A stretch of 64,000 bases of DNA from Lachnospiraceae bacterium UBA4631 (lineage in GTDB: Bacteria; Bacillota; Clostridia; Lachnospirales; Lachnospiraceae). The position numbers were made by a program, and so were the translations under genes. Under the pieces are notes generated by a model, which had not been told where the DNA came from, did not search any database, and saw only the letters and a list, made by a program, of their open reading frames with translations. The stretch spans positions 1-64,000 of the forward strand of contig DHMX01000003.1 in the NCBI GenBank assembly GCA_002406015.1, read 5' to 3'. This document shows positions 43,300 through 53,031 of this stretch, piece after piece (position 1 is the stretch's first letter; each line of letters starts with the position of its first letter).

Positions 43300-44555
43300 T
43301 GTAACGCTTTTATCGGTTTTAATCCGGCTGCCCATTTAGCCGGAAAGAAGCCTGCCAGTATTCCCAACAATATCGAAAATATAACTGCGGCTACTGCCAG
43401 CCACCAAGGTATGACCGCCAGCACCGTTCCCTTCGGCAGCTCCATCAGCTTTACCGCCATGCGGTTGACAAACACTTCTACAATACCATAAGACAAGATA
43501 ACCCCCAGCAATCCTCCCATACCGCCTAACAGCCCGGATTCCAGTAGGAACAGATATAATAATTCCTCCGGGTCGGAGCCTAATACCTTTAGAATTCCAA
43601 TTTCATGTATACGGTCATATACTGCGGTTGTCATTGTATTTCCGATTCCGATTACAGCCACAACAAGTGCTATCATGCCGATTCCGGCTAATACCATCTG
43701 TGCGATTTTCATTATCTTTTGAATATAGTCCACAAATTCCTTATTGCTTTCTGCCTGATACCCCATATCCTGAAGCTGCTTTACCAATGCATCTACCTGC
43801 TCCATATCAACCGCTTCAACGATTGCACTGCTATAAATCCACTCCCGATACGCTTCTCCATTTGCATTTAACGGCTGCCCGATAAGCCTGCCGCCTGCTG
43901 CCTGCCGTTTCAGATATTGCTTTAATATATCCATATCGCAATAGATATGATAGGACTCCTCCTTTTGCATATCGACTACATCGACTTTTGCTGTTACCGT
44001 ATCTTCTCCGTTTTCCAGTTCCAGCTCTAAGACCTCACCGGATAAATCAATGGTCTGTCCCTCATATAACTCCCCATAGCTTATGCCGGTATTTCTGTTA
44101 TAAAATAATGCAACTGCCTGAGTTCCCATTATCAGCTCCGGCTTCTGTCCGGTGGTTTCCGGGTAGTTTCCGTTTTTTGTGTTTAAGCTCTGCAAATATT
44201 CGGTCGGTATTCCTTCCAGTTGCCAATAGCCCTCATATTGCTGATATGTGACCTTTGCATTTACCGATAATATCGGATAAACTGCGGCAACACCTTCCAG
44301 CGACTCTACCTCCTGTAATCTCCGGTCTGTCAGCATCTGGTCCTTTCGTTTTCCTTCCGTTATCCCATATATCTGAATCTGCGTAGCTCCTCCCTGACTG
44401 TCAGCCATCCGCATCAATTCTTCCTTTACACCTAACCCAATCGCCATTAGTGATACAATGGAAATAATACCGATTACCACACCCAGTATGGTAAGCCCGG
44501 TTCGCACACCTCTTTGCTTCATATTTGCATAACACATATGCCATATCCATTTCAT
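43296..44555 (-). CDS. MacB-type ABC transporter permease
   Basis: This 419-residue protein has an N-terminal transmembrane helix (about 20-42) preceded by MKQRGVRTGLTILGVVIGI, a long outer domain (45-285), then three C-terminal helices (290-312, 345-370, 382-405) of the FtsX superfamily. This is the MacB/LolC topology for extruding peptides or lipoproteins by mechanotransmission rather than through a channel. It works with the ATPase at 45510-46184. It is the last gene of a four-gene export block and starts 3 nt after the exported protein gene. Confidence 0.88.
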   Translation of the reverse strand: MKWIWHMCYANMKQRGVRTGLTILGVVIGIISIVSLMAIGLGVKEELMRMADSQGGATQIQIYGITEGKRKDQMLTDRRLQEVESLEGVAAVYPILSVNAKVTYQQYEGYWQLEGIPTEYLQSLNTKNGNYPETTGQKPELIMGTQAVALFYNRNTGISYGELYEGQTIDLSGEVLELELENGEDTVTAKVDVVDMQKEESYHIYCDMDILKQYLKRQAAGGRLIGQPLNANGEAYREWIYSSAIVEAVDMEQVDALVKQLQDMGYQAESNKEFVDYIQKIMKIAQMVLAGIGMIALVVAVIGIGNTMTTAVYDRIHEIGILKVLGSDPEELLYLFLLESGLLGGMGGLLGVILSYGIVEVFVNRMAVKLMELPKGTVLAVIPWWLAVAAVIFSILLGILAGFFPAKWAAGLKPIKALH

Positions 44556-44558
44556 AGG

Positions 44559-45494
44559 CTAAAACTCCTCCAGCAGCTTTTGCTTCTTTTTCCGTTTCCG
44601 TATCACATATACTGAAATTCCCGCTACCATAAGAATACCGGCTGCTATCAGTCCGATTTTCAGCCAGACCTTGCCATAGTCCGGTGTTTCCTTTACCTTT
44701 TCCAGATTCTCATATACCGGCTGCTGCACATTTACAGATATGGGATAGGTCTCCTCATAGCTGTTGCCTTTTTGGTCCTCATAGATAATTGTTATCTCAT
44801 TTTTGTCTCCTATCTGTGTCAGACTGCTTGCCTTTGATAATACGTCAACATTCCCCTGTTTTCCGGCATCAATATTTCCGATGTAACTGGTTACTTCCTC
44901 CACATTGCTTCCACGCAGGCGGGCAGTCACATGATACAGTGTTCCGTCTCCCATGTTATTGACGGAAGCACCTACCTCTATCGTATCGCCCAACTGAATA
45001 TTACTCTCCGGAATAAATACATCCGTTACGGAAAGCCTTTGCTTTAAATGTACCGGCAAAAATATATCCTCCTCTACGGTATAACCGGTTCCGTCTTTTC
45101 CCTCATATTCTGTCTTTAACTTTAGCTTATATGACTTCTCCTCTAAGCCGCCGGCTGCCGTCATGCAAAATGTAAATTCTTCCTCACTCTGTCCGTTTAT
45201 CTTTGATGTATATGCAGTTCCGGCACCTTCCACCGGAAGAAATTCTCCTGCCTCCGTAGATAAGGTCAGCTTTACATTTTTGACTACGGTGGTGGCTGTA
45301 TTCCGAAGCGTCAGCTTCAGTTCAAAATTCTCTCCGGAATAAATGTCACCCTCTGTTACGGAATACCCCCATATCATAACTCTGGGAGTTCCCGCATATA
45401 CCTTTTGCGGCTGCATCCAGAGAAGTATAACTGCCAGAAATGCCAGAAGGCAGACCGTTATAGGCATTCGGTTTTGTTTCTTTTTTATTTGCAT
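44559..45494 (-). CDS. Exported CARDB/NEW3-like beta protein with C-terminal anchor
   Basis: In this 311-residue protein a signal peptide (about 10-34, ending VYAG) is followed by two Ig-like beta domains (ENFELKLTLRNTATTVVKN and GDTIEVGASVNNMGDGTLYH show the CARDB/NEW3 pattern of NEW-type repeats), then a C-terminal transmembrane helix (about 277-298) and a Lys-rich cytosolic tail. The protein would stand on the outer face, anchored in the membrane. It lies between the ATPase and permease genes, so it probably acts as an accessory (adaptor or ligand-binding) subunit of that transporter. Confidence 0.8.
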   Translation of the reverse strand: MQIKKKQNRMPITVCLLAFLAVILLWMQPQKVYAGTPRVMIWGYSVTEGDIYSGENFELKLTLRNTATTVVKNVKLTLSTEAGEFLPVEGAGTAYTSKINGQSEEEFTFCMTAAGGLEEKSYKLKLKTEYEGKDGTGYTVEEDIFLPVHLKQRLSVTDVFIPESNIQLGDTIEVGASVNNMGDGTLYHVTARLRGSNVEEVTSYIGNIDAGKQGNVDVLSKASSLTQIGDKNEITIIYEDQKGNSYEETYPISVNVQQPVYENLEKVKETPDYGKVWLKIGLIAAGILMVAGISVYVIRKRKKKQKLLEEF

Positions 45495-45509
45495 TGTTAT
45501 TCCCCCTAA

Positions 45510-46184
45510 CTAATTCTCCAAGCTTTGAATCTCACCGTCCGCAATCTTAATTATCCGGTCCGCTTCCCTTGCCAAATCAATATTATGTGTAATCAGCACC
45601 AAGGTCTGGTTCAACTGCTTAACGGAATTTTGCAGCAATGCAATTACCTCATTTCCGTTCTTGGAATCCAAGGCCCCGGTCGGTTCATCCGCGAGTATTA
45701 AAGACGGCTGATTTGCCAATGCCCTTGCAATCGCGGTTCGCTGCTGCTGCCCTCCGGATAATTGATTCGGCAGATGGGTTCTCCTGTCCTGCAATCCGAG
45801 CATTTCCATAATGCGTTCTACATACTCCTTATCCGGCTTTCTGTGGTCTAACAGAATCGGCATCGTAATATTCTCTTCTACGGTCAGTACCGGAATCAGA
45901 TGATATGCCTGAAAGACAAAGCCCACCTTTCTGCGGCGAAATACTGCCATCTGTTCATCATTGAGCTTCGTAATGTCCTTACCGTCTACCACGATTTTTC
46001 CGCTGGTCGGCGTATCCACACCGCCCATAATATGAAGAAGTGTAGATTTACCGGAGCCGGACGCTCCCACAATAGAAACCACCTCTCCCTGTTCAATTGT
46101 CAGGCTCACATCATGCAGCCCCCACACCCGGTTATCTCCTTCTCCGTATATCTTCGTTACATGCTCCATTGTTACAATATCCAT
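45510..46184 (-). CDS. ABC transporter ATPase, LolD/MacB type
   Basis: This 224-residue ATPase has Walker A GASGSGKSTLLHIMGG (about 37-52), a Q loop in VFQAYHLIP, the signature LSGGQQQRTAIARAL and Walker B LILADEPTGALD, with the H loop THNIDLA. Close similarity to LolD/MacB/BceA ATPases fits the two FtsX-family permeases on either side. It powers extrusion or release of substrates at the membrane. Confidence 0.95.
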   Translation of the reverse strand: MDIVTMEHVTKIYGEGDNRVWGLHDVSLTIEQGEVVSIVGASGSGKSTLLHIMGGVDTPTSGKIVVDGKDITKLNDEQMAVFRRRKVGFVFQAYHLIPVLTVEENITMPILLDHRKPDKEYVERIMEMLGLQDRRTHLPNQLSGGQQQRTAIARALANQPSLILADEPTGALDSKNGNEVIALLQNSVKQLNQTLVLITHNIDLAREADRIIKIADGEIQSLEN

Positions 46185-46293
46185 ATTGCGATACCTCCTA
46201 TATTCAGACCTGCTTCTTTCATTCCCAACTGTTTTTCAATCTTCGCCGTTTCTTTTATCCCCGCTGCTCTTTCAACAATTCAAAATTGACGTT

Positions 46294-48768
46294 TTAATCT
46301 CCGCTGCTTGTCAAATCCTCAACCAATCCCTTTGTCAGACTCCGCATCGGTACATAGACGGAACCGACCAATAACAGAAATGAACCTGCAATGCAAAGCA
46401 AAATTACCGGATATGGGAACCGATACGGAATCTCCATAACCTGCCCCATGTAATAGCTCAGCCACGCACTCAGAAGTATTCCAAGCCCAATTCCCAATAC
46501 ATCTGCTACTATCGTTGTTATGATTCCTTCTAACAGTGTCATTTTCATAATTCGCTTTTTCGATGCTCCCACCACCTGAAGCTGTGCAAATTCCTTCTTT
46601 CGCAAATGCAGATTGCTGGCAGTTGCATTTATAAAATTCAATGCGGACATTATAATTATAAAGGTCAGAATCAGCACTGCTATCAATAACGGCTGCTGCA
46701 TATACGCTTCATAATCCTTTTCTAGCAGGTAGCTGGACCATGCACACTTTATATCATTAACGCCCTCACTCGGAGCTACAATTTCTGTCATTTCCGTCCA
46801 AATATCCCAAAGCTTTGCATTTTCCTTATACCGCTCCAGATGATACTGGATACCCGTAGACATACTTTCATCCGTACCGGTTAATGCATAGTATTGTTCC
46901 ATTGGGAGTATAAATGTAATCTCCTCCTCATAATATTGTTCCAGCGGCCTACTGTTCGGATTCTTTGAGACAATTGCCTCTATCATATAGGTGTTATAAT
47001 CTCCGGCTTCTACCAGCTTCTTCCAGCACTGGTAGGCAGCTTCTTCCTTCTGCCGCTCTGCTTCCACCTCTGCATATTCCGTTTCTCTTTCTAATTCGCC
47101 TTCATCCTCATTCTCATATTCCTGTAAAAGAGCCTCCTTTTTCTCCTCCAGCTGCACCTGAATCTCCTGAAGTTTAGGCTCCAGCATTTCCCGAAAATGC
47201 TTCATATTCACAAAATCTATGGTATCTCCGACCTGATAATCAGTAGTTGCTATCTCCTTATAGGAATATCCGTTCTCCTTTTCTACACGATAAGTCTCAA
47301 CCGGATTTACCAGAATAATTCCATGCTCACTAATATCCAGCGAGCCTGCCGTTAATGCAGAGCTACACCGCTTAATTCCTGCTTCGTCATAGCCATAGCA
47401 GTGCTTCGGTATCAGGGTGTTTGCCCAGATACCAATGGTTATCTCCGGGTCAGTTTCTGCCTGCTCTCTTGCCTCTCGGTAGCTATCCATTAAGCTTACA
47501 TTATTGGTATTCACCTCCAGATAATCATCCGTATAATGTGCATAATTATCTTCCAAATCCGCTACCCAGACATCTGCCGCATAGACTCTCCGGCTCTCAG
47601 TTACCTCCGGCATCTGTGCCACCTGCTCAAACAGGCGAACCGGAGGCAGACTTGCCTGAACCTCTTCAATGGTCTCTGTGGCATTTAAGGTATTATTAAA
47701 ATATAACTGATAATAGCCATAATCATCATCCAGCTTATTCAAAAAGTTCGCGACAGAGCCCCATACTCCCGACCACGTAATTACCATGACGATACCGATT
47801 GCCATTGCCGCTACTGTACGATAAAACCGCTTAGGACTTCGCATCAGACTCTTATATGCATATTCACCGTCTACTCCTAATAGCTTTGTCACAAGCCGGT
47901 TGTTATGTACCCGGAGCTTTTCCTTCTTTATCCGGTACTCTCCCCGAATCGCACTGACCGGAGACATACCGGTAATCAGCTTACTGTTTTCTCCCATGGT
48001 AAAATACAAATCCCCCATGAAGAAAATCAGAATCACGAGAATAATCAACGGCTGAAATCCCAAGTTCCACTTTAGCACCGATGCAACAATCTGACTGATT
48101 CCGGCTCCAAGCACCGTTCCTATGGCAATTCCGGTCAGCTCCAGGATAGCTCCCTGCAAATATATAATTCCCTTTAGCTGTCCCTTTGTTGCTCCGACAC
48201 AGCGGAGATTGCCGTAATCCCGGATACGCTCTAACGCATTTAGCTGAATGGAATTTCGCACAATACCGACTCCGAAAATCGTCATGATATACCCAACTAA
48301 GAGAATGAACAAAACAGCAACTACCATAACATATTTTTCGCTTCCCTGAAAATATGTCGATGCTACATTCAGATTCAGTTCTCCTTCCAAATCGTATTCT
48401 ATACAAAGATTTATAAATACCTGCTCCATGAAATACGGATGTGTAACATTTACATACAGACAATTGGGATATAACTGTTCGTTCTGACGGTTGTGAATAT
48501 CTATGTAATAATACGGTCCGATATAGGCACTTTTGATACGCTCATCCGCTAATAATTCCTGTGCCTGCTCCTGCGTCTCGGTAAAAAACACCATTTCATA
48601 GTCTCCGGATTCCCGATAGCTGTTCCGGGACTGTATCAGTGCAAGGTATGCCATGTTTAAAAATGTAACCAGCAAGGTTGTTGTAATTACAACTCCGAGT
48701 ATCGTAATCACACTTCTTCGTCTGTTCATTTTCAGATAGCGAATTGCCAGCTTGCAATAATTATCCAT
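46294..48768 (-). CDS. Large FtsX-family ABC permease
   Basis: About 824 residues from ATG 48768; this start is chosen because GAGAGAGGAT lies just upstream and an earlier in-frame start would place translation across the terminator region. The topology shows an N-terminal helix (about 21-43), an outer stretch, three helices (about 150-250), a long outer region (about 360-700) with charged coiled segments (LEEKKEALLQEYENEDEGE), and three C-terminal helices (LLIAVLILTFIIIMSALNF onward). Duplicated FtsX domains with a big outer loop resemble BceB/VraG-type permeases that sense and expel cell-wall-targeting peptides. It is likely partnered with the ATPase at 45510-46184. Confidence 0.85.
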   Translation of the reverse strand: MDNYCKLAIRYLKMNRRRSVITILGVVITTTLLVTFLNMAYLALIQSRNSYRESGDYEMVFFTETQEQAQELLADERIKSAYIGPYYYIDIHNRQNEQLYPNCLYVNVTHPYFMEQVFINLCIEYDLEGELNLNVASTYFQGSEKYVMVVAVLFILLVGYIMTIFGVGIVRNSIQLNALERIRDYGNLRCVGATKGQLKGIIYLQGAILELTGIAIGTVLGAGISQIVASVLKWNLGFQPLIILVILIFFMGDLYFTMGENSKLITGMSPVSAIRGEYRIKKEKLRVHNNRLVTKLLGVDGEYAYKSLMRSPKRFYRTVAAMAIGIVMVITWSGVWGSVANFLNKLDDDYGYYQLYFNNTLNATETIEEVQASLPPVRLFEQVAQMPEVTESRRVYAADVWVADLEDNYAHYTDDYLEVNTNNVSLMDSYREAREQAETDPEITIGIWANTLIPKHCYGYDEAGIKRCSSALTAGSLDISEHGIILVNPVETYRVEKENGYSYKEIATTDYQVGDTIDFVNMKHFREMLEPKLQEIQVQLEEKKEALLQEYENEDEGELERETEYAEVEAERQKEEAAYQCWKKLVEAGDYNTYMIEAIVSKNPNSRPLEQYYEEEITFILPMEQYYALTGTDESMSTGIQYHLERYKENAKLWDIWTEMTEIVAPSEGVNDIKCAWSSYLLEKDYEAYMQQPLLIAVLILTFIIIMSALNFINATASNLHLRKKEFAQLQVVGASKKRIMKMTLLEGIITTIVADVLGIGLGILLSAWLSYYMGQVMEIPYRFPYPVILLCIAGSFLLLVGSVYVPMRSLTKGLVEDLTSSGD

Positions 48769-48806
48769 ATCCTCTCTCCCTCTGTCTGATTCTATTTGGC
48801 TGCACC

Positions 48807-48842
48807 TAAAAATGGGTACAGTCATTTCTGACTATACCCATT
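48807..48842 (-). terminator. Intrinsic terminator after the two-component system
   Basis: On the minus strand AATGGGTATAGTCA (48842-48829) pairs with TGACTGTACCCATT (48824-48811), with one mismatch, a 4-nt loop and a T tract (CCCATTTTTAGG). It separates the regulator-kinase operon from the permease gene. Confidence 0.7.
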
Positions 48843-48915
48843 ATAACTTCCCTATCTTGCAATTCCGTGACAGGAAAACTTACAAAAATGCAAGATTTGG
48901 TTTTGCTTTTCGTTC

Positions 48916-49947
48916 TTACTTCATAAAGGTCAAAATAAACCATGTATATTTTCCGACTTCACTTCTTACCCGAATACTGCCGCCCATTCCTTCTACAATG
49001 GACTTCGTTAAAGACAAGCCGATTCCTACGCTGTTCGGATTCACCTCCTGATGTACCCGGTAAAAGCGTTCAAAAATATGCGGAATCTCATTCTCTGAAA
49101 TTCCTACACCCTCATCCTTTACATAAATCCGGACATAAATCGGTGTCTGCTCCACCTCAAGCCGAATCGGACTTCCCTCTTCCGAATAGTCCGAAGCATT
49201 CTTCAAAAGATTAATGATTGCCTCCACCAGCCAATCCCTGTCACATAATAACTGACAGTCCTCCGGACATAGGATTTCCAAGCTTTGCTGACGGCTGTTT
49301 ATCAGATACCGGATTCCCTCACCTGCTTCTGAAAGCAACGGAAAAAGAAGTACACAGCTCTTTTCAAACTGAATGGCTCCCGCTTCTATTCTTGCCAGCT
49401 TCAGCATAGACAATACCATCCACTCCATGCGGTTTAGCTGGTTCTGTGCCTCTCGCAATACCTGCTTCTTCTTTGCCTCATCCTCAAGCTTATCCTCTAC
49501 CAGCAAATCTACAAATACATTTAAGGATGCTAAAGGGGTTTTTAACTGATGTGAAATATCGGATATAATGTCACGAAGAAATAATTTCTCTTCTAATTCG
49601 CGGTTCTTGCTTTCTTTTAATGCATACACCATTTTATAAAAATTACTATGCAGAATCCCGATGGTTCCGTCCTTATATTCTTCTGTCGGAGGGTCTATCC
49701 CTTTTTCCATCATTTCTTCCATTATCCGGGAAATCTGCTCCATGTTCTTGTAGGAGGTATCCAGAAACCGATATGTTACCAGATAAATTACAATCAGACA
49801 TACCAGTGCTATCCCTAAGGTTCCTGCCATTTTCCAGTTCCAGCTTCCCCACAGGAAGATACACCAGACCGTCAGTATCAGCAAAAAGACTACGGATACG
49901 ATTCCATAGAAAATTCGAAATCGGTTACGTTCATAATTACTCTGCAT
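48916..49947 (-). CDS. Short-loop (intramembrane-sensing type) histidine kinase
   Basis: About 343 residues from ATG 49947; this start has GGAAGG 9 nt upstream, and longer in-frame starts overlap the regulator more. Two transmembrane helices (about 11-33 and 41-60) are joined by an outer loop of only about seven residues, the mark of intramembrane-sensing kinases such as BceS. A HAMP-like linker follows, then HisKA with His133 (ISHQLKTPLA), and HATPase_c with NLLKNASDYS, DEGVGI and GIGLSLTKSIVE. Such kinases read the state of a partner ABC permease rather than a ligand. It overlaps the regulator gene by 11 nt. Confidence 0.9.
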   Translation of the reverse strand: MQSNYERNRFRIFYGIVSVVFLLILTVWCIFLWGSWNWKMAGTLGIALVCLIVIYLVTYRFLDTSYKNMEQISRIMEEMMEKGIDPPTEEYKDGTIGILHSNFYKMVYALKESKNRELEEKLFLRDIISDISHQLKTPLASLNVFVDLLVEDKLEDEAKKKQVLREAQNQLNRMEWMVLSMLKLARIEAGAIQFEKSCVLLFPLLSEAGEGIRYLINSRQQSLEILCPEDCQLLCDRDWLVEAIINLLKNASDYSEEGSPIRLEVEQTPIYVRIYVKDEGVGISENEIPHIFERFYRVHQEVNPNSVGIGLSLTKSIVEGMGGSIRVRSEVGKYTWFILTFMK

Positions 49948-50671
49948 AATGTCCATCCTTCCGGAACCGGTATCCAATACCCCGAACCGTTTCAATATGC
50001 TCTGCATCTTCACCTAACTTATCCCGCAGACGCTTCATATATACAGACAATGTATTATTATCCACAAACGTATCCCCGGTATCATACAGTTTTTCCAATA
50101 ATTGATTTCGTGTCAGAATCTGTCCTTTATTCTGAATAAGCTCCCGCAGAAGCCGAAGCTCGCTCGGTGTTAACTCCACCTGCCTGTCTCCCTGCATCAG
50201 ACGAAGCTCCCACATATAGAAGCTGTGACTGCCAAAACAAAAGACTGCTTTCTCCGATTGCCGGGTAGTCGGGGCAGAATGCTCATGCAGCCTTGAACGT
50301 CTTAAGTTTGCCGCTATTCTGGATAACAGTTCCTTTACACGATACGGCTTTGTGACATAATCGTCCGCACCTAATTCCAAGCCCTGAACAATATTTACCT
50401 CTTCCCCAACCGCTGTTAAGAAAATAATGGGAATCTCCGCATCCTGTTGTCGAACCTCCCGACAGAAATCATACCCGTTTCCGTCGGGAAGCATAACGTC
50501 CAACAAGATAAGATTCGGCTCCTGCGTTTCATCCGCAGCCTGCCTCCAGTACGCTCTTGCAGCTTCCAGATTTCCTGCATGACGCACCTCATATCCCTCT
50601 GCCTGCAATGCATATTCCGTTCCCATTGCAAGTGCATAATCATCCTCTACCAGCAGAATTACTTCTCGCAT
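49937..50671 (-). CDS. OmpR/PhoB-family response regulator
   Basis: This 244-residue protein has a receiver domain with acidic pocket VEDDY, phospho-acceptor Asp58 (LILLDVMLP), Thr86 and Lys108 (VTKPY), then a C-terminal winged helix (about 150-240) with ELTPSELRLLRELI and TVRGIGYRF. It is expected to control the export genes downstream, and possibly itself, when phosphorylated by the kinase. Confidence 0.95.
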   Translation of the reverse strand: MREVILLVEDDYALAMGTEYALQAEGYEVRHAGNLEAARAYWRQAADETQEPNLILLDVMLPDGNGYDFCREVRQQDAEIPIIFLTAVGEEVNIVQGLELGADDYVTKPYRVKELLSRIAANLRRSRLHEHSAPTTRQSEKAVFCFGSHSFYMWELRLMQGDRQVELTPSELRLLRELIQNKGQILTRNQLLEKLYDTGDTFVDNNTLSVYMKRLRDKLGEDAEHIETVRGIGYRFRKDGHYAE

Positions 50672-50690
50672 ATTCTACCTCTGTGTCTAC

Positions 50691-52790
50691 CTATTCAATC
50701 GTGAAATTACCTACAATCTCACCCAGCACATGTGCCTTATCTAAGTTCGTTACAACCAGACCCTCTTCATCTGTTACTCTTTGAACAATCTCGGAGGTCT
50801 TTTCTGCAATCACAGAAATTCCTTCTGCGGATTCCTCTGCCATTCTGCTGATTCCCTCCATTGCTTCGGTAATCTCATTGATTGCAGAGCCTAATGCCCG
50901 AACTGCCTCACCGATTTCCTGCATATTGCTCTTATAGTTATCGGCATCATCCGTATACTGTTCGCCAACCCGCTGGAACTCATTATAGTCCAGTAATACC
51001 GTATTCTCCAAAAACTCTGTAGAAGAATTCAGACATTCTGACATACTGCGGACTGCTTCGTATACCTCTTTTATGATTGCGTCTATATCATTTACCGTAG
51101 CCTGTGTCTGATTTGCCAGATTACCAATCTCATCTGCTACTACCGCAAAGCCTCTGCCCGACTCACCGGCTCTTGCTGCCTCAATGGATGCATTTAATGC
51201 AAGCAGATTCGTCTGGGAAGAAATCTCCATAATGGTATGTGTCAGTTCATTGATTCTATCCACTGCCTTTGATTTTTCAATTGCAACAGCGGTTTCCTCC
51301 CGTACCTGCTGATACATAGCCTTTGTCCGCTCGGTAGCCTTCATGGTTGTATTACTTAAGGTCTTTGCACGCTCCAGAATCTTCTGGGAATCATCTTCTC
51401 CGTTCTGGGATAACTGCATAATCTCCTGTGCATTTTTATTTATCGTTTCAATATTCTGGGATACGCTTTCTGCTGTCGCAGAAGATTCCTGCATTGCGGC
51501 TGCGAGCTCCTGTGTGGTTGCAGAGTTATCACTGCACATTTCTCCGATACTTCCGGAGCTATCCTTTAACTGCTCTGCATTCTCCATTACAACAACGCCC
51601 ATGCTTTCAAGCTTCTGTACTATATCCAGAAGTCGTTCACTCATCGTCTTTACGGCCTGTGCCATGGCACCGGTCTCATCTTTTCTTGCTGCCAGCTTCT
51701 CAATTCTGCTGTCCTGCCGCAGATTCAGCTCTGCTATCTGCTGAACCATCTGTGTTACCTGCTTAATCGGTGAAACAATTCCCATACTTAAGAGAACTGC
51801 TGCTACCGTTGCCACCGCCACTGCAATCGCATTCGCAATTATCATCATTTTTCCGATATATCGCATGACAGCCCGTACCTCCGTCTTAGGCACTACGGAT
51901 ACCAGCTTCATGCCATTTTCCAGCTTCTGATAATAGCCTAATTTCTTCTGTCCGTTAAAGCTATATTCAAGCTCCTCTCCCATATTTGCGTCATCGTTAA
52001 GTTTTTCAGCCAGAGGAGCCAGTTCTCCGTTATTTACTTCTTCCAGAGCAGTTCCAAATTCCAGACTGTTATGATACAGAATCTTATTCTCTGAATTCAG
52101 AACAAACGCATTACCGGTCTCATAAAGCTGGATTGCCTCTACCATCGATGTAATCTCTTCAAAATCAATATCCATTCCTACTACACCGACCGAAACTCCG
52201 TCAACATAAATCGGAACCACATAAGAAATCATATATACATTGATATTAGAGTTAAAATATGGGTCCATCCACGTCGCTTCTCCATTTTCAACCGGTATAT
52301 AATACCAGCCAACATGCTCCAAATCACTCGATTCGTAAATGCTGAAATCTGTTGGTGTCAACTGCTCGAAATCTGCGTCCTTGGATGCCTTGGATGCAAA
52401 TATACCGGATGTCGGCTCCGTAAATTCCGGATTAAAACGAATATAGTACGTTAATGCACCTTCCGTATTTCTGGCAAATTCCAACGCTATTGGTCTTAAC
52501 TGCTCTGTGTACGCATCCACGTACTCCGAATTGGTCTTAAATTCATCCAAATCGGTCAATGATTGTTCTGTAAGACTTGCCAGTGTATCTACTGACTGTG
52601 CGATTCGCTCCAGTGTTGTATCTATTTCCTGTGCATTATTTTTACACTCCATAGACATAATCTCTTTTGCATCACTATTCGTAATCGATGTGATACCTAT
52701 CTGGCTCAAGCCTCCGCATACAGCAATAGAAATAATTGTACAAATCAGTACCAGCGTAATAATTTTCGCCCTGATTGTCTTCATAAGCAT
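50691..52790 (-). CDS. Methyl-accepting chemotaxis protein
   Basis: This 699-residue receptor has transmembrane helix 1 (about 10-30), an outer dCache-like sensor domain (35-285, with YYIRFNPEFTEPTSGIFASK and GVVGMDIDFEEI), transmembrane helix 2 (about 300-322), a HAMP domain, and a long cytosolic coiled coil with the conserved hairpin tip NLLALNASIEAARAGESGRG. dCache receptors usually bind amino acids, amines or carboxylates. No che genes are in the window, so it feeds a distant signalling array. Confidence 0.93.
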   Translation of the reverse strand: MLMKTIRAKIITLVLICTIISIAVCGGLSQIGITSITNSDAKEIMSMECKNNAQEIDTTLERIAQSVDTLASLTEQSLTDLDEFKTNSEYVDAYTEQLRPIALEFARNTEGALTYYIRFNPEFTEPTSGIFASKASKDADFEQLTPTDFSIYESSDLEHVGWYYIPVENGEATWMDPYFNSNINVYMISYVVPIYVDGVSVGVVGMDIDFEEITSMVEAIQLYETGNAFVLNSENKILYHNSLEFGTALEEVNNGELAPLAEKLNDDANMGEELEYSFNGQKKLGYYQKLENGMKLVSVVPKTEVRAVMRYIGKMMIIANAIAVAVATVAAVLLSMGIVSPIKQVTQMVQQIAELNLRQDSRIEKLAARKDETGAMAQAVKTMSERLLDIVQKLESMGVVVMENAEQLKDSSGSIGEMCSDNSATTQELAAAMQESSATAESVSQNIETINKNAQEIMQLSQNGEDDSQKILERAKTLSNTTMKATERTKAMYQQVREETAVAIEKSKAVDRINELTHTIMEISSQTNLLALNASIEAARAGESGRGFAVVADEIGNLANQTQATVNDIDAIIKEVYEAVRSMSECLNSSTEFLENTVLLDYNEFQRVGEQYTDDADNYKSNMQEIGEAVRALGSAINEITEAMEGISRMAEESAEGISVIAEKTSEIVQRVTDEEGLVVTNLDKAHVLGEIVGNFTIE

Positions 52791-52959
52791 CCTACCCCCT
52801 TAATTTCTTGTGTATAAATATACATATTGTAGCACAATTCGTTTATTATTTCAATTCCTGTAGGATGTATTTTGACCTCGGATGCGTGCATTTCAGTCTG
52901 CTCCTACACGCTTCGGCAAAGAAATGAGAATCAAAAAGAAAATTAAAATAAGAAAATCA

Positions 52960-53022
52960 AACAGCCGCCTATGAGACAGGCTTCCTTCTTAAAGAAGGAA
53001 AACCGTACCCATGGCGGCTGTT
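52960..53022 (-). terminator. Terminator structure after pgi
   Basis: AACAGCCGCC (52960-52969) pairs with GGCGGCTGTT (53013-53022), enclosing a second hairpin TTCCTTCTT/AAGAAGGAA (52982-53000). On the minus strand the outer stem leads into TTTGATTTTC. The nested, two-stem form is unusual but consistent with efficient termination. Confidence 0.75.
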
Positions 53023-53031
53023 TTATTGTTA

